From: Glaciecola sp964446865
GTDB lineage: Bacteria > Pseudomonadota > Gammaproteobacteria > Enterobacterales > Alteromonadaceae
DNA: 64,000 nucleotides
Direction of reading: 5' to 3'
Assembly: GCA_964446865.1 (NCBI GenBank)
Contig: CAYURD010000001.1
Coordinates: 124,001-188,000, forward strand
The notes beneath the pieces are model-generated. The model saw only the letters and a list, made by a program, of their open reading frames with translations. It ran no database searches and was not told where the DNA came from. Shown one piece after another: positions 25,955-34,880 of the stretch. The translations under genes and the position numbers were made by a program. How positions within the stretch are numbered: the stretch's first letter is position 1; each line of letters begins with the position of its first letter.

Positions 25955-28615
25955 CTACAAGAAGTCATACTTGTACGACAAACTAATTGACCGCCCCCTG
26001 CTTTCTGAGCGCAGAGTAACCCCCTCAAACGCCAATTCTTTACTCTCATCAAATACATTTTGTAATTTAAGCGTAATGGTCGTATTAAAGTCAGGATAAT
26101 ATTTATAGACGGTATCAAGTGAATGAAATGGTTGTTCGAAACTATCATCAAAACCATCAATCCCCGGTATTAAGATACGCTCACCAAATACGTTATACAC
26201 CACCGAAGCACTATGCTCACCATTATCAGAATCAAAGCCCACTTGTAAGTTAGCCACAAACTGAGAGTGACCTGTTAAACGACGTGTGGTATTTGTAATC
26301 GCTGCCGACACACCGGTTAACTCCACGATGTTTTGCCTATCTAGCACAATCTCAGAATCACTAAGCGTTATATTGCCCGAGGTAAACAAGTTATCCCAAA
26401 TCCCATCACCAAAAATTTCTAAGCCTTGCAAAAACTCCATCTCAACACCATACACTTCGCCCGACTCAGCATTAGCTATACGTATAAGTGGCGGACCATC
26501 TTGAGCAGGTGATTGCACTGACTCTATTGGGTTTTCCATATCTTTGTAAAACAAGCCAACAGACAAGTTGTTACCGGCTTCTCGATACCATTCCCAACGT
26601 AAATCATAGTTTGTGATTGCGGTTGTTTTCACGCCAGGCGTACCCGCAATAGGAAAGTTTGTTAATGGGTCAATATAGGTCGCCGCGCTTACTTCACGTA
26701 AGTCGGGTCTAACAACGGTTTGCCCTACGCTTGCTCTAAATTGCATGCTGTCATCTTTAATATAGGTGACGGCAATGGCTGGATAAAAGTCATCTTCTTT
26801 AAATGCAAGCTCAGATAAGCCCGCATCAGTTAAATCAAACTTGTTGGTGCGAGGGTCAAAGGGCGCAACCACTTGTCGAAAATCTTCCCAGCGCACACCG
26901 CCACTAAAGCGCCATACGTTTTTATAAAAGAAATCACCTTCGATGTAGTGAGCATCTATCTTTTGGCCCGCGACATAATCATCACCACTAATAGTCGTAT
27001 CTCTGATAACGGGCGTCGTATTAAGCTGGGCGTTGACTAGGGCATCGCGGCTCAGAATATTGCTATAGTTGTTCCCCGCTAATATTGATGAGTCTGCAAA
27101 TGCACGCGTATTGACATCAAAGCGACGGTTTTCAGCCACCCTTGCTTTGGTCACAAAATCAGCACCATATTTTAATTCCATTTCCCAGTTTTCAATGCTG
27201 TAAGGAAAGCTGAAATTAAAGCCTGAGTTTTCTAGACGGTCATGCAAAATTTGGAAAGAGTAACGACCCGCAGTAGGTGCATTCGTTAAGCTAATTTCAG
27301 TGTCAGTATCAAACACACCATCTACATTTTCGTCTTCGATAATAAAACGCGCTTCAAAATTACCTGGCGCATCACGATATGATCGCCCTTCAGAGTAACG
27401 CCAATCAAAACCAATAAATCCATATTCAGGGAAGGTATGCTGACCTCTAATTTGATTGGTGAACATTCGGCGCTCTTCGTATTCAACCACGATGTCTCGC
27501 ACCCGAAGGTTTTCGCCTAGGCTAAGGTTTTCTGTATTACCAAACTGTTCACGGGTTTCGTCGCGGGTATCGTTTAAAACAATCGAGCTGAAATTAACTT
27601 GGTGATTGCGATTATAATCCAATCCAAGGTTCAAGAGATTTGACCACTGCACAGTTTGTTCAGTTGACGAAATATCATCAAAAAACCGCACAAGCTCAAT
27701 CTTATCGCCAATCCGATCTGCTTGCTGGAGTTCATATTCCTGCTGAACTTCAGTGGATTTATCGTAACCCGTTGCTAATAAAAACCCGACTCGCCATTTG
27801 TCATCAAGGTCGTAAGAGTTGCCGTAAGTAAAGTTAAGACTGCCATCTGGATTAATCGACTTTTCAACAGGGTCATAATCACGTTTAACTGAGATAAACA
27901 AATCGCGTGCAAGGCTTGGTTCAAGCTCATCTAAAAACTGTTTTGAAGCCCACCTTTCTTGGATCAGCGCGGGCGCTGCTCTGTTGCCGCTATCTTGACC
28001 TCGCCAATCAGAGCTACTGCCATTGTAGCCTAAACCATTATCAGCGTTATCTGCATTCCACCCTGTGCCAACAGACACATTAAATACTTCCTGAGTAGGA
28101 ATTGATTTTAATCGGATGTCAACATTACCGCCGCCAAACGACGCTGGCATAGAAGGAGAGTATGACTTTTGTACTGATAAACTCTCAATGATATCTGAAG
28201 GGAATAAATCAAGCGGTATAACGTTACGAGTAGGATCAGGACTTGGCACAGCCGAGCTATTAAGCGCGGTACTTGAGTAACGTTCACCTAGGCCGCGAAC
28301 ATAAATAAATTTACCGTCTACAAGCGTTAAACCCGTTACACGACGTAGCGCCGATGCCGCGTCGCCATCACCTGTGCGCGAAATTTGCTCTGCACCAAGT
28401 ATATCAGCCACAAAAGCCTGATTTTTACGCTCTTCTATTACCGCGGTTGCCGTTCCTTTTAGGCGCGTGCCTTTGGTGACAACTTCTTCAATAGCTTGTT
28501 CTTCATCCTGTAAAGCAGCAAATGATGTGTTAGACACCACTACGTTAGTGCTTATCACGGCCAACACCGATAAGGAAATGACCGATAAAGGAAAGCTTTT
28601 CTTTGCTTGAAACAT
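25955..28615 (-). CDS. TonB-dependent receptor, Pho-regulated locus
   Basis: Start at ATG 28615, 6 nt after GAGG; an ATG 12 nt earlier has no site. The 886-residue outer-membrane receptor has a signal peptide (about 1-32), a short N-terminal extension, a plug domain (about 60-185: Ile-Tyr-Val-Arg-Gly-Leu-Gly-Glu-Arg-Tyr-Ser and Ser-Phe-Gly-Gly-Gly-Asn-Val) and a 22-strand type barrel ending in YKYDFL with terminal aromatic and hydrophobic residues. No clear TonB box was identified. It follows the large lipoprotein gene by 43 bp and shares its Pho-box promoter, so the substrate may be a phosphorus compound. The substrate is not known. Confidence 0.9.
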   Translation of the reverse strand: MFQAKKSFPLSVISLSVLAVISTNVVVSNTSFAALQDEEQAIEEVVTKGTRLKGTATAVIEERKNQAFVADILGAEQISRTGDGDAASALRRVTGLTLVDGKFIYVRGLGERYSSTALNSSAVPSPDPTRNVIPLDLFPSDIIESLSVQKSYSPSMPASFGGGNVDIRLKSIPTQEVFNVSVGTGWNADNADNGLGYNGSSSDWRGQDSGNRAAPALIQERWASKQFLDELEPSLARDLFISVKRDYDPVEKSINPDGSLNFTYGNSYDLDDKWRVGFLLATGYDKSTEVQQEYELQQADRIGDKIELVRFFDDISSTEQTVQWSNLLNLGLDYNRNHQVNFSSIVLNDTRDETREQFGNTENLSLGENLRVRDIVVEYEERRMFTNQIRGQHTFPEYGFIGFDWRYSEGRSYRDAPGNFEARFIIEDENVDGVFDTDTEISLTNAPTAGRYSFQILHDRLENSGFNFSFPYSIENWEMELKYGADFVTKARVAENRRFDVNTRAFADSSILAGNNYSNILSRDALVNAQLNTTPVIRDTTISGDDYVAGQKIDAHYIEGDFFYKNVWRFSGGVRWEDFRQVVAPFDPRTNKFDLTDAGLSELAFKEDDFYPAIAVTYIKDDSMQFRASVGQTVVRPDLREVSAATYIDPLTNFPIAGTPGVKTTAITNYDLRWEWYREAGNNLSVGLFYKDMENPIESVQSPAQDGPPLIRIANAESGEVYGVEMEFLQGLEIFGDGIWDNLFTSGNITLSDSEIVLDRQNIVELTGVSAAITNTTRRLTGHSQFVANLQVGFDSDNGEHSASVVYNVFGERILIPGIDGFDDSFEQPFHSLDTVYKYYPDFNTTITLKLQNVFDESKELAFEGVTLRSESRGRSISLSYKYDFL

Positions 28616-28652
28616 GTGAAACCTCATAAACAGCTGATTATTATAAAGGGTG

Positions 28653-28671
28653 GGTAGGCTATAAGCCTACC
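28653..28671 (-). other. Intercistronic hairpin over the lipoprotein stop codon
   Basis: GGTAGGCT-N3-AGCCTACC, an 8-bp stem that includes the stop codon of the lipoprotein gene, with no T-run after it. It probably lets transcription continue into the receptor gene while protecting the upstream message or lowering receptor expression. Confidence 0.5.
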
Positions 28672-31457
28672 GTCCAATCAGCAGTCCAATCGTTTTGCTC
28701 ATCTTTTACCGCACCAATAAAATCAGTTGGTAAGAAAAAGCTATCAATTGTTGAGACATCTGTTGCCGTGGTAGTGTCGATAGTATAGATACCGTTTAAC
28801 ACACCAGCTTGGCCTGCGTCAGACACTGAGCTATTTGTTTGAGCCGCAAACCAAGTGGCTAAATCAAAGCTACTGTTGGTGCTGTTTTTAATTGACTCAT
28901 CACATGCAATAACAGAGCTAGCAAATACCATTGGTGGCGTATTAGTGCCGTCAACATTACCTAATAATGTTGTATCAGCATCGTCTGTTAGGTCAAGTTC
29001 AAAACACTCACCCATATCTGCAGGACCAGTAACAACAAAGTTGTACAGTTGTGCATTGGTTTGGTCACGAAGTAACACACCTTCGCTGTCATCTTCGCCG
29101 TCAAAGGTGTTACCAATAATGGTCATGTTAGCTACCGTAGGATTAGAGAAAGGCATGCCTGTGCCGCCGTCGCCGTCGCCTTCAATACCACGGTTGGCAT
29201 CAGAGTTATCGTCTGCGTGCTTAACGAGTACAAACTGCATTTTACCTGCGTAACCGTTATCCCAATCAACCGAATCGTCTTGAATACCCGTAAGTACAAC
29301 ATAACGCGCGTTCACTGCGCCGCCAAAGAACTCAACACCATCATCAGCATTTTTATGAACTTGCAAATATTCGACAGTCGTACCAGAACCTACGCCACCA
29401 AAGGTGATTCCGTTTAGTTCGTTATCAGGGGCTATTTCAAACCCACCGTGCATCACGCGCACGTAACGTAATGTGCCTGAGCTGTCGGTATTGTCTGTAC
29501 CACCAAAGACCGCGCCTTCTTGTGCTCCTTCAACTTGCAACGAGCAGTCGCCGGTTTCAGGGCATTTAGTTGAGGTACCATTACCCAATATGATCATACC
29601 GCCCCATTGACCTGCTGCACCATTGGCTAAGCCAGCTGTCACGCCATTTGACACGTGCTGACTTGAGGTAAAGGTAATGGGCTGTGACGCGGTACCGTTT
29701 GCCTCAATGCTTGATCCGCGACTAATCACTAAATAATCGTTACCTGATGCGCCATACACGACAACACCTGGGTCAACCGTTAATGTGGCACTATCCGTAT
29801 TATCACCACCAATAAATACAGGACCTGAAAGCGCATAATGGTTACCTGCTGTTAAGCGCAAGTCTGCCGTGACTCGGCCAGTAATCTGACAAGTATTGGT
29901 TGTACCATCAACGGCAGCTATATTTGTTGTGCCAGCAGGACAGCCTACCACTGGTGTACTGACATCAACTAAGCCGCCACCAAAGCCAAATGCCCAGCCT
30001 TGGCGCCAGTCTGTTTCGCCTACCGCGCCTACAAAAGTGTTAGTATCAAAGAAGCTGTCAACGTTAGCAGGGTTACCGCCGGCTGTCAGTAAAGGACTTT
30101 GCGCTGTTAATGTACCGTCTGGGTTAAGACCTAACTGCGCTCTGTCAGCAAATGCGACAGTTGTATTATCGCGCGCATCTTCGTTGAACCAAGCGTCAAT
30201 ATCGACACCGCCGTCAACCGATTTAAACGCTTCTACACACGAGATATAAGAATTAGTGATGGTAATACCGCCGCTGGTCAAGTTGCCTTGTACAGTATCG
30301 TCAGAATCCATTTCAAGACATTCACCAGAACCCGAATCGCCGGCAATTAGCATGTTAACAATGGTCGCGCCAGTTTGGTCACGTAGTAACACACCTTCAG
30401 AATCATCTTCACCATCAAAGTTATTCGTAATAATGGTTAAATTAGCAACAGACGGGTTAGAGAAATCCATAGATGCAGCATCACCGCCATCACCGTCGCC
30501 CTCAATACCGCGGTTAGCGTCAGAATCATCTGATGCGTGTTCTATGTAGACATATTGCAGTTTACCTTGATAAGAATTATCCCAATCAACTGAATCATCA
30601 CCAATGTTGGTCAATACAAGGTATTTTGCGTTAACGGCACCACCAAAAAACTCAACGCCGTCGTCGGCATTGGCATGTACTTGAACATAATTAACTTCAG
30701 TGCCTGAACCCACGCCACCAAATGTGATACCGTTTAATTCATTATCGGGGGCGACTTCGAATCCTGCATATTTAACGACTAAGTAGTTCAGGCGACCTGA
30801 ATCATCGGCCATATCTGTGCCGCCAAATACGGCACCTTCTTGAACGCCTTCAACCTGCAATGCGCATGATGTGCCGTCAGTTGGGCATTTATTAGATGGT
30901 GCGTTACCTAAAATAACTACGCCGCCCCATTGGCCGGGTGCAACTGCATCGCCAAGCACATCGTCAATAGACGTCATGATAACTGGCTCAGATGCCGTGC
31001 CGTTGACCTCAATTTGTGAATCACGGCTAACGACTAAATAATCAGCACCGCGACTGCCAAACACAACGGTACCTGCTTCAATCTCGAGTGTGACACTATC
31101 GGCTTTATCGCTGCCAATAAATACTGCGCCTTCAAGCGCCCATATAAAATCATTGCTTAGAGTAATGGTGCCATTAACTGCGTCTGCATCAGTCAAACGA
31201 CCTGACAAGGTGCGTACTTCAACCGTCTGGCCTAATGCAGCAGACACCTGATTAGATAAAAAGGTACTAGGTGCCCCTGGTGCATCGTCAACGGGAGTGG
31301 TTGGTGTGGTAGGCGTGGTAGGCGCAGCAGGGTTATTAGTCACCACTGAGCTGTTATCAATTATATCGCCTTCAGAAATATTAATGTCACCGCCACATGC
31401 AGCTAAGGTCACGGCTGAAGCGAGCACTGAAAATTTAAAAAATCCATTACGTATCAT
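28659..31457 (-). CDS. Large duplicated acidic lipoprotein, probable beta-helix, partner of the TonB receptor
   Basis: Start ATG 31457 with GGAG 6 nt upstream. The 932-residue product has a lipobox (TLAAC, Cys about 21), a Thr/Pro-rich linker (about 40-60) and two copies of a roughly 400-residue unit (about 75-480 and 510-930). Each copy contains WGG-(V/M)-(V/I)-ILGN, LQVEG-x-QEGAVFGGTD, ELNGITFGGVGSGT, ADDGVEFFGGAVNA, DDSVDWDN and SDANRGIEGDGDGG. The evenly spaced short strands and Asn/Asp turns suggest a right-handed beta-helix, with many Asp that could bind calcium. It is probably surface or periplasm-facing on the outer membrane and helps the receptor bind substrate. The family is uncharacterised to my knowledge. 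Confidence 0.82.
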   Translation of the reverse strand: MIRNGFFKFSVLASAVTLAACGGDINISEGDIIDNSSVVTNNPAAPTTPTTPTTPVDDAPGAPSTFLSNQVSAALGQTVEVRTLSGRLTDADAVNGTITLSNDFIWALEGAVFIGSDKADSVTLEIEAGTVVFGSRGADYLVVSRDSQIEVNGTASEPVIMTSIDDVLGDAVAPGQWGGVVILGNAPSNKCPTDGTSCALQVEGVQEGAVFGGTDMADDSGRLNYLVVKYAGFEVAPDNELNGITFGGVGSGTEVNYVQVHANADDGVEFFGGAVNAKYLVLTNIGDDSVDWDNSYQGKLQYVYIEHASDDSDANRGIEGDGDGGDAASMDFSNPSVANLTIITNNFDGEDDSEGVLLRDQTGATIVNMLIAGDSGSGECLEMDSDDTVQGNLTSGGITITNSYISCVEAFKSVDGGVDIDAWFNEDARDNTTVAFADRAQLGLNPDGTLTAQSPLLTAGGNPANVDSFFDTNTFVGAVGETDWRQGWAFGFGGGLVDVSTPVVGCPAGTTNIAAVDGTTNTCQITGRVTADLRLTAGNHYALSGPVFIGGDNTDSATLTVDPGVVVYGASGNDYLVISRGSSIEANGTASQPITFTSSQHVSNGVTAGLANGAAGQWGGMIILGNGTSTKCPETGDCSLQVEGAQEGAVFGGTDNTDSSGTLRYVRVMHGGFEIAPDNELNGITFGGVGSGTTVEYLQVHKNADDGVEFFGGAVNARYVVLTGIQDDSVDWDNGYAGKMQFVLVKHADDNSDANRGIEGDGDGGTGMPFSNPTVANMTIIGNTFDGEDDSEGVLLRDQTNAQLYNFVVTGPADMGECFELDLTDDADTTLLGNVDGTNTPPMVFASSVIACDESIKNSTNSSFDLATWFAAQTNSSVSDAGQAGVLNGIYTIDTTTATDVSTIDSFFLPTDFIGAVKDEQNDWTADWTVGL

Positions 31458-31520
31458 GTTTGTCTCCAACAAATTAAGATAAGCGTATATTGCTAATAGG
31501 GTTATAAATAATTTGGGAAA

Positions 31521-31554
31521 AGACTACCTGAGGATGGTGACAGTTTTGTTACAA
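31521..31554 (-). promoter_or_regulatory. Pho box and -10 for the lipoprotein/receptor operon
   Basis: On the minus strand TTGTAAC-AAAA-CTGTCAC (31554-31537) is a 7-4-7 PhoB direct repeat. After exactly 10 bp comes TAGTCT (31526-31521), a -10-like hexamer. This spacing is that of E. coli PhoB-activated promoters, where the second half-site replaces the -35. It lies 80 nt upstream of the lipoprotein start and after the pstS stop. Confidence 0.75.
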
Positions 31555-31598
31555 GGTGAAGATGTCATAAAACTTTAATAAACGTTAAACTGTTGTTT

Positions 31599-32666
31599 TT
31601 ATTGATTTTTTAATGGCTCCATCAAATTCTTTTGCGCACTTAACTGACGTACTTGACGCTCAATTACTTGTTTTGATACACCAAAGTATCCATTTTGTTC
31701 AACAAGCGCTTGCCCATCTTCAGACAAAATAAATCGTAAAAATGTGCCTTCAAGGCTTGCTAGTGGCTTGTTGGGATTTTTATTCACAATAATATAAAGG
31801 TTACGGGTAAAGGGATATTTGCCCGACCGCAAATGTTCAGGTGTGGGTGCATAAAATTCACTCGTATTTAGCGCATTACTCTGAATAGCGATTGTTTTCA
31901 CATTGGTATTTTTATATCCCAAGGCCGCATAGCCAATTGCCCCAACACTAGATGCAATCGATTGAACAATAGATGAAGAGCTTGGCATTTCATTGACCAC
32001 ACGCAAATAGTCTCCATTGCATAAAGCACTTAGCTTAAATAAGTCATACGTTCCTGATGCTGAGTTACGACCAAATAATTGGATAGTTCTGTCTTGACCA
32101 AATTTTGTCACACCAAGTTGTTGCCAACGCAAAATGGATTCACTCGCACCGCATAAACGGGTCACTGAAAACAAGGCATCAACTTGACGCAGCGTTAGAC
32201 GCTCTAAGGGGTTGTTTTTTTCAACGTAAATAGCAATCGCATCCATTGCTACGACAATAGCAGTGGGCTGGTAACCGTGTACACGCGAAAACTCAGAGAC
32301 TTCTTGTGGGCTTAATGCTCTAGACATTGGACCAATACTCGCGGTGCCTTGCGTTAAAGCTTGACTTGCCGTAGCAGAACCTGTGGCTTGAATTTGAAAC
32401 TTAACATGCGGGTAGAGTTCTTGAAAACGCTGCGCCCAAATCGCCATTAGGCCCGCAAGCGTGTCTGAACCGATAGATGTCACGGTCCCATAAACACCAG
32501 GTGTTGAACGGTAATCACCTTGTATTTGAAATGCTTGGTCGCTTAATGGCTGATTATCAATTGGCTGACTGGTATTAATTGGCTGACTGGCATTAATTGA
32601 CGTGCTCACCGCCAGTAAGCAAACAACACAAAGTAAGCCTTGGCTGATAATTCTATTAAACATCAT
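31599..32666 (-). CDS. pstS: PstS-family phosphate-binding protein
   Basis: The start is uncertain: the longest frame (32714) lies inside phoR, and I prefer the adjacent ATGs at 32666/32663, just before the phoR stop. About 355 residues with a signal peptide (hydrophobic to about 28, ending NAS-QP). The phosphate-binding loops are VTSIGSDTL (about 60) and GRNSASGTYDLF (about 195). PstS proteins deliver phosphate to the PstCAB transporter, or act as a phosphate-sensing ligand. No pstC, pstA, pstB or phoU is encoded in the window. The gene overlaps phoR, so it is translationally coupled and under the phoB Pho box. Confidence 0.88.
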   Translation of the reverse strand: MMFNRIISQGLLCVVCLLAVSTSINASQPINTSQPIDNQPLSDQAFQIQGDYRSTPGVYGTVTSIGSDTLAGLMAIWAQRFQELYPHVKFQIQATGSATASQALTQGTASIGPMSRALSPQEVSEFSRVHGYQPTAIVVAMDAIAIYVEKNNPLERLTLRQVDALFSVTRLCGASESILRWQQLGVTKFGQDRTIQLFGRNSASGTYDLFKLSALCNGDYLRVVNEMPSSSSIVQSIASSVGAIGYAALGYKNTNVKTIAIQSNALNTSEFYAPTPEHLRSGKYPFTRNLYIIVNKNPNKPLASLEGTFLRFILSEDGQALVEQNGYFGVSKQVIERQVRQLSAQKNLMEPLKNQ

Positions 32667-33969
32667 GCCAATCATCTGCGACCAGCTCGCTTGGTAAGGT
32701 AAATGAAAATTCACTGCCCTTGCCCACTTTACTGCTCACATCCAAAATAGCATTGTGATGATGCAAGACATGTTTAACTATAGACAAGCCTAGCCCTGAG
32801 CCTCCCGTAGTTCTAGAGCGCGCCTTATCAATACGATAAAAGCGCTCAGTAAGGCGCCTTAAATGCTTATCTTCAATGCCATCTCCATTATCCATGACAC
32901 TGAAAAAAGCCCCTGTTGGCCTTTGCTCCCAATACACATCAATCTGACCTTGTGGGGGCGTGTAATTAATGGCATTAAAAATCAGGTTAGAGCACGCACT
33001 ACGAAGCTCAGTTTCCACACCAAATACGCTAAGTTCATCATCAATGTGAAATGAAATTTTGTGTTGTTTATCTTTGTTTAGCGCGCTAGCTTCAAGTTCT
33101 ATTTGCTTGAGCATGCTTTGCATATCAACAACGTGCTCGAAAATACGATCAGACGAGGACTCGATACGCGATAATATGAGTAAGTCTTCAATTAGCACTT
33201 GCATGCGTTTAGTTTGTGAACCCATTTCAGACAAGGCTTTACCAACAATCCCAGAGGCATCTTGTGAGCTTGTTTCTAAGACTTCTAAATAACCATTAAT
33301 AACGGTAAGAGGTGTTTTTAATTCATGCGAAACATTGGCCACAAAGTCTTTACGCATCTCTTCTAAATGCGAGACGCGAGACACATCTCTCACAATTAGT
33401 AGCAATTGATCTTGCCCATACTCCATCATTCTATATTCAAACATCTTATTAGGATTGGTGGGTGCAGGCACTTCGATTGGAAACTGATAGTCACCCTTAT
33501 GTAAAAAATCGACAAAACTTGGGTGGCGAATAAGATTATCAATACGTCTGCCGTTATCGTCGGGCCAACGAAGACCAAGCTCGATACGTGCATTTCGGTT
33601 GCACCACATGATGCGAGCATCCTTGTCTATGACTACAACGGCGTCGGGAAGAGCCTCCGAACCTTCTCGAAATCGCTTTACAAGCTCGCCTAAACTCTTA
33701 CGTTTATTGCGATTGCGACGCTGCAAATAATACACGCCTTCATAAATATGATGCCATATTCCAGGTGCGCTAGGCGGTGACATTTTTCGGCTTTGCCACA
33801 GCCATTTTGTTAAACGATATAAATGAATATAATTTGACACCAACAGTAAAGATAAGGCCACTAACAGCGTCAGCACAAATTGGTCTAAGACAAGACCAAT
33901 GATTAGCACTGCGGCAAAGTAAAATCCAAACCGTACAAGCGTACGTGACCAAGACTGTGGGTAGTACAT
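32656..33969 (-). CDS. phoR: Phosphate regulon sensor kinase PhoR
   Basis: A 437-residue histidine kinase with two membrane helices near the N-terminus (about 10-45), a charged region, a PAS domain (about 105-205, ALPDAVVVIDKDARIMWCN), HisKA with SHELKTPLTVINGYLE (His about 217) and HATPase (SNLIFNAINYTPP, then DNGDGIEDKHL and GGSGLGLSIVK). It phosphorylates PhoB when phosphate is low. It lies 4 bp after phoB and overlaps pstS. Confidence 0.96.
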   Translation of the reverse strand: MYYPQSWSRTLVRFGFYFAAVLIIGLVLDQFVLTLLVALSLLLVSNYIHLYRLTKWLWQSRKMSPPSAPGIWHHIYEGVYYLQRRNRNKRKSLGELVKRFREGSEALPDAVVVIDKDARIMWCNRNARIELGLRWPDDNGRRIDNLIRHPSFVDFLHKGDYQFPIEVPAPTNPNKMFEYRMMEYGQDQLLLIVRDVSRVSHLEEMRKDFVANVSHELKTPLTVINGYLEVLETSSQDASGIVGKALSEMGSQTKRMQVLIEDLLILSRIESSSDRIFEHVVDMQSMLKQIELEASALNKDKQHKISFHIDDELSVFGVETELRSACSNLIFNAINYTPPQGQIDVYWEQRPTGAFFSVMDNGDGIEDKHLRRLTERFYRIDKARSRTTGGSGLGLSIVKHVLHHHNAILDVSSKVGKGSEFSFTLPSELVADDWHDV

Positions 33970-33973
33970 ATGC

Positions 33974-34663
33974 TTAATTTTTCGCTGAAAAACGATAACC
34001 CGAACCGCGCACGGTTTGAATTAAAGCATCATGACCATTTTCTGATATCGCTTTTCTAAGTCTACGAATATGAACATCAACTGTTCGGTCTTCAACGTAC
34101 ACGTTTGTGCCCCACACATTGTCTAACAATTGTTCTCGACTATACACGCGCTCAGGGTGCGTCATAAAAAAGTGTAGTAGTTTAAACTCTGTAGGTCCCA
34201 TATCAACTGGGCTATCATTGCTTGTCACACGGTGTGACACTGGCTCTAAGACTAAGCCAGAAAACTCTATTGGCTCTTCCTTTGAGGTTGGCGTAACACG
34301 TCGCATGACCGCTTTAATGCGCGCCACTAACTCTTTTGGCGAAAACGGCTTTGTCACGTAGTCATCAGCGCCGGCTTCGAGTCCCCTTATTTTGTCGTCT
34401 TCTTCGCCCCGTGCGGTCAACATGATGACAGGAATGTCTTTGGCAAATTCATGTTGCTTAAGCTTTTTAGCTAATTGCACGCCGCTACCACCGGGTAACA
34501 TCCAATCTAGTAAAATCAAGTCTGGATAAGGTTCTTTTATTTTTTCTAAGCCAACATCGTAGTCTTCGGCTTGCTCCACATTAAAGCCAGCTTGCTCTAG
34601 AACAAAGCTAAGCATATCGCGGATTGGGGCCTCGTCTTCGACCAACAAAATAGTTCGTGACAT
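33974..34663 (-). CDS. phoB: Phosphate regulon response regulator PhoB
   Basis: Start set at 34663 (MSRTILLVEDE), matching the family; a 30-residue longer frame would run through the promoter. The 229-residue regulator has a receiver (phospho-Asp 53 in LILLDWMLPG, Lys in VTKPFSPKEL) and an OmpR-type winged helix (about 130-225, VYSREQLLDNVWG and RTVDVHIRRLRK). It binds Pho boxes and activates phosphate-starvation genes. A Pho box lies before it, so it is probably autoregulated. Confidence 0.97.
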   Translation of the reverse strand: MSRTILLVEDEAPIRDMLSFVLEQAGFNVEQAEDYDVGLEKIKEPYPDLILLDWMLPGGSGVQLAKKLKQHEFAKDIPVIMLTARGEEDDKIRGLEAGADDYVTKPFSPKELVARIKAVMRRVTPTSKEEPIEFSGLVLEPVSHRVTSNDSPVDMGPTEFKLLHFFMTHPERVYSREQLLDNVWGTNVYVEDRTVDVHIRRLRKAISENGHDALIQTVRGSGYRFSAKN

Positions 34664-34700
34664 TTTTTTCTTCACTCGCGTCATAGTTATTTTCGACCGT

Positions 34701-34734
34701 ATTATTAGAGTGATGTGTGACAGTTTTATGAAAC
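34701..34734 (-). promoter_or_regulatory. Pho box and -10 of the phoB-phoR-pstS operon
   Basis: On the minus strand GTTTCAT-AAAA-CTGTCAC (34734-34717) is a PhoB direct repeat, followed after exactly 10 bp by AATAAT (34706-34701) as -10. The predicted RNA start is about 30 nt before ATG 34663, which also supports that start codon. Confidence 0.75.
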
Positions 34735-34880
34735 AACTAACAAAAGATGTCAAGCTTTGTCTGAAATAAGTCGTTTATATGACAATTTTTTGCGAAGCCA
34801 TTAGAAAAACTAAACAAGGCTTTGACCGATGGATATCGCCTTGATACTCTCGCACCTCAAATTTGGAGAATGAACAAAAT

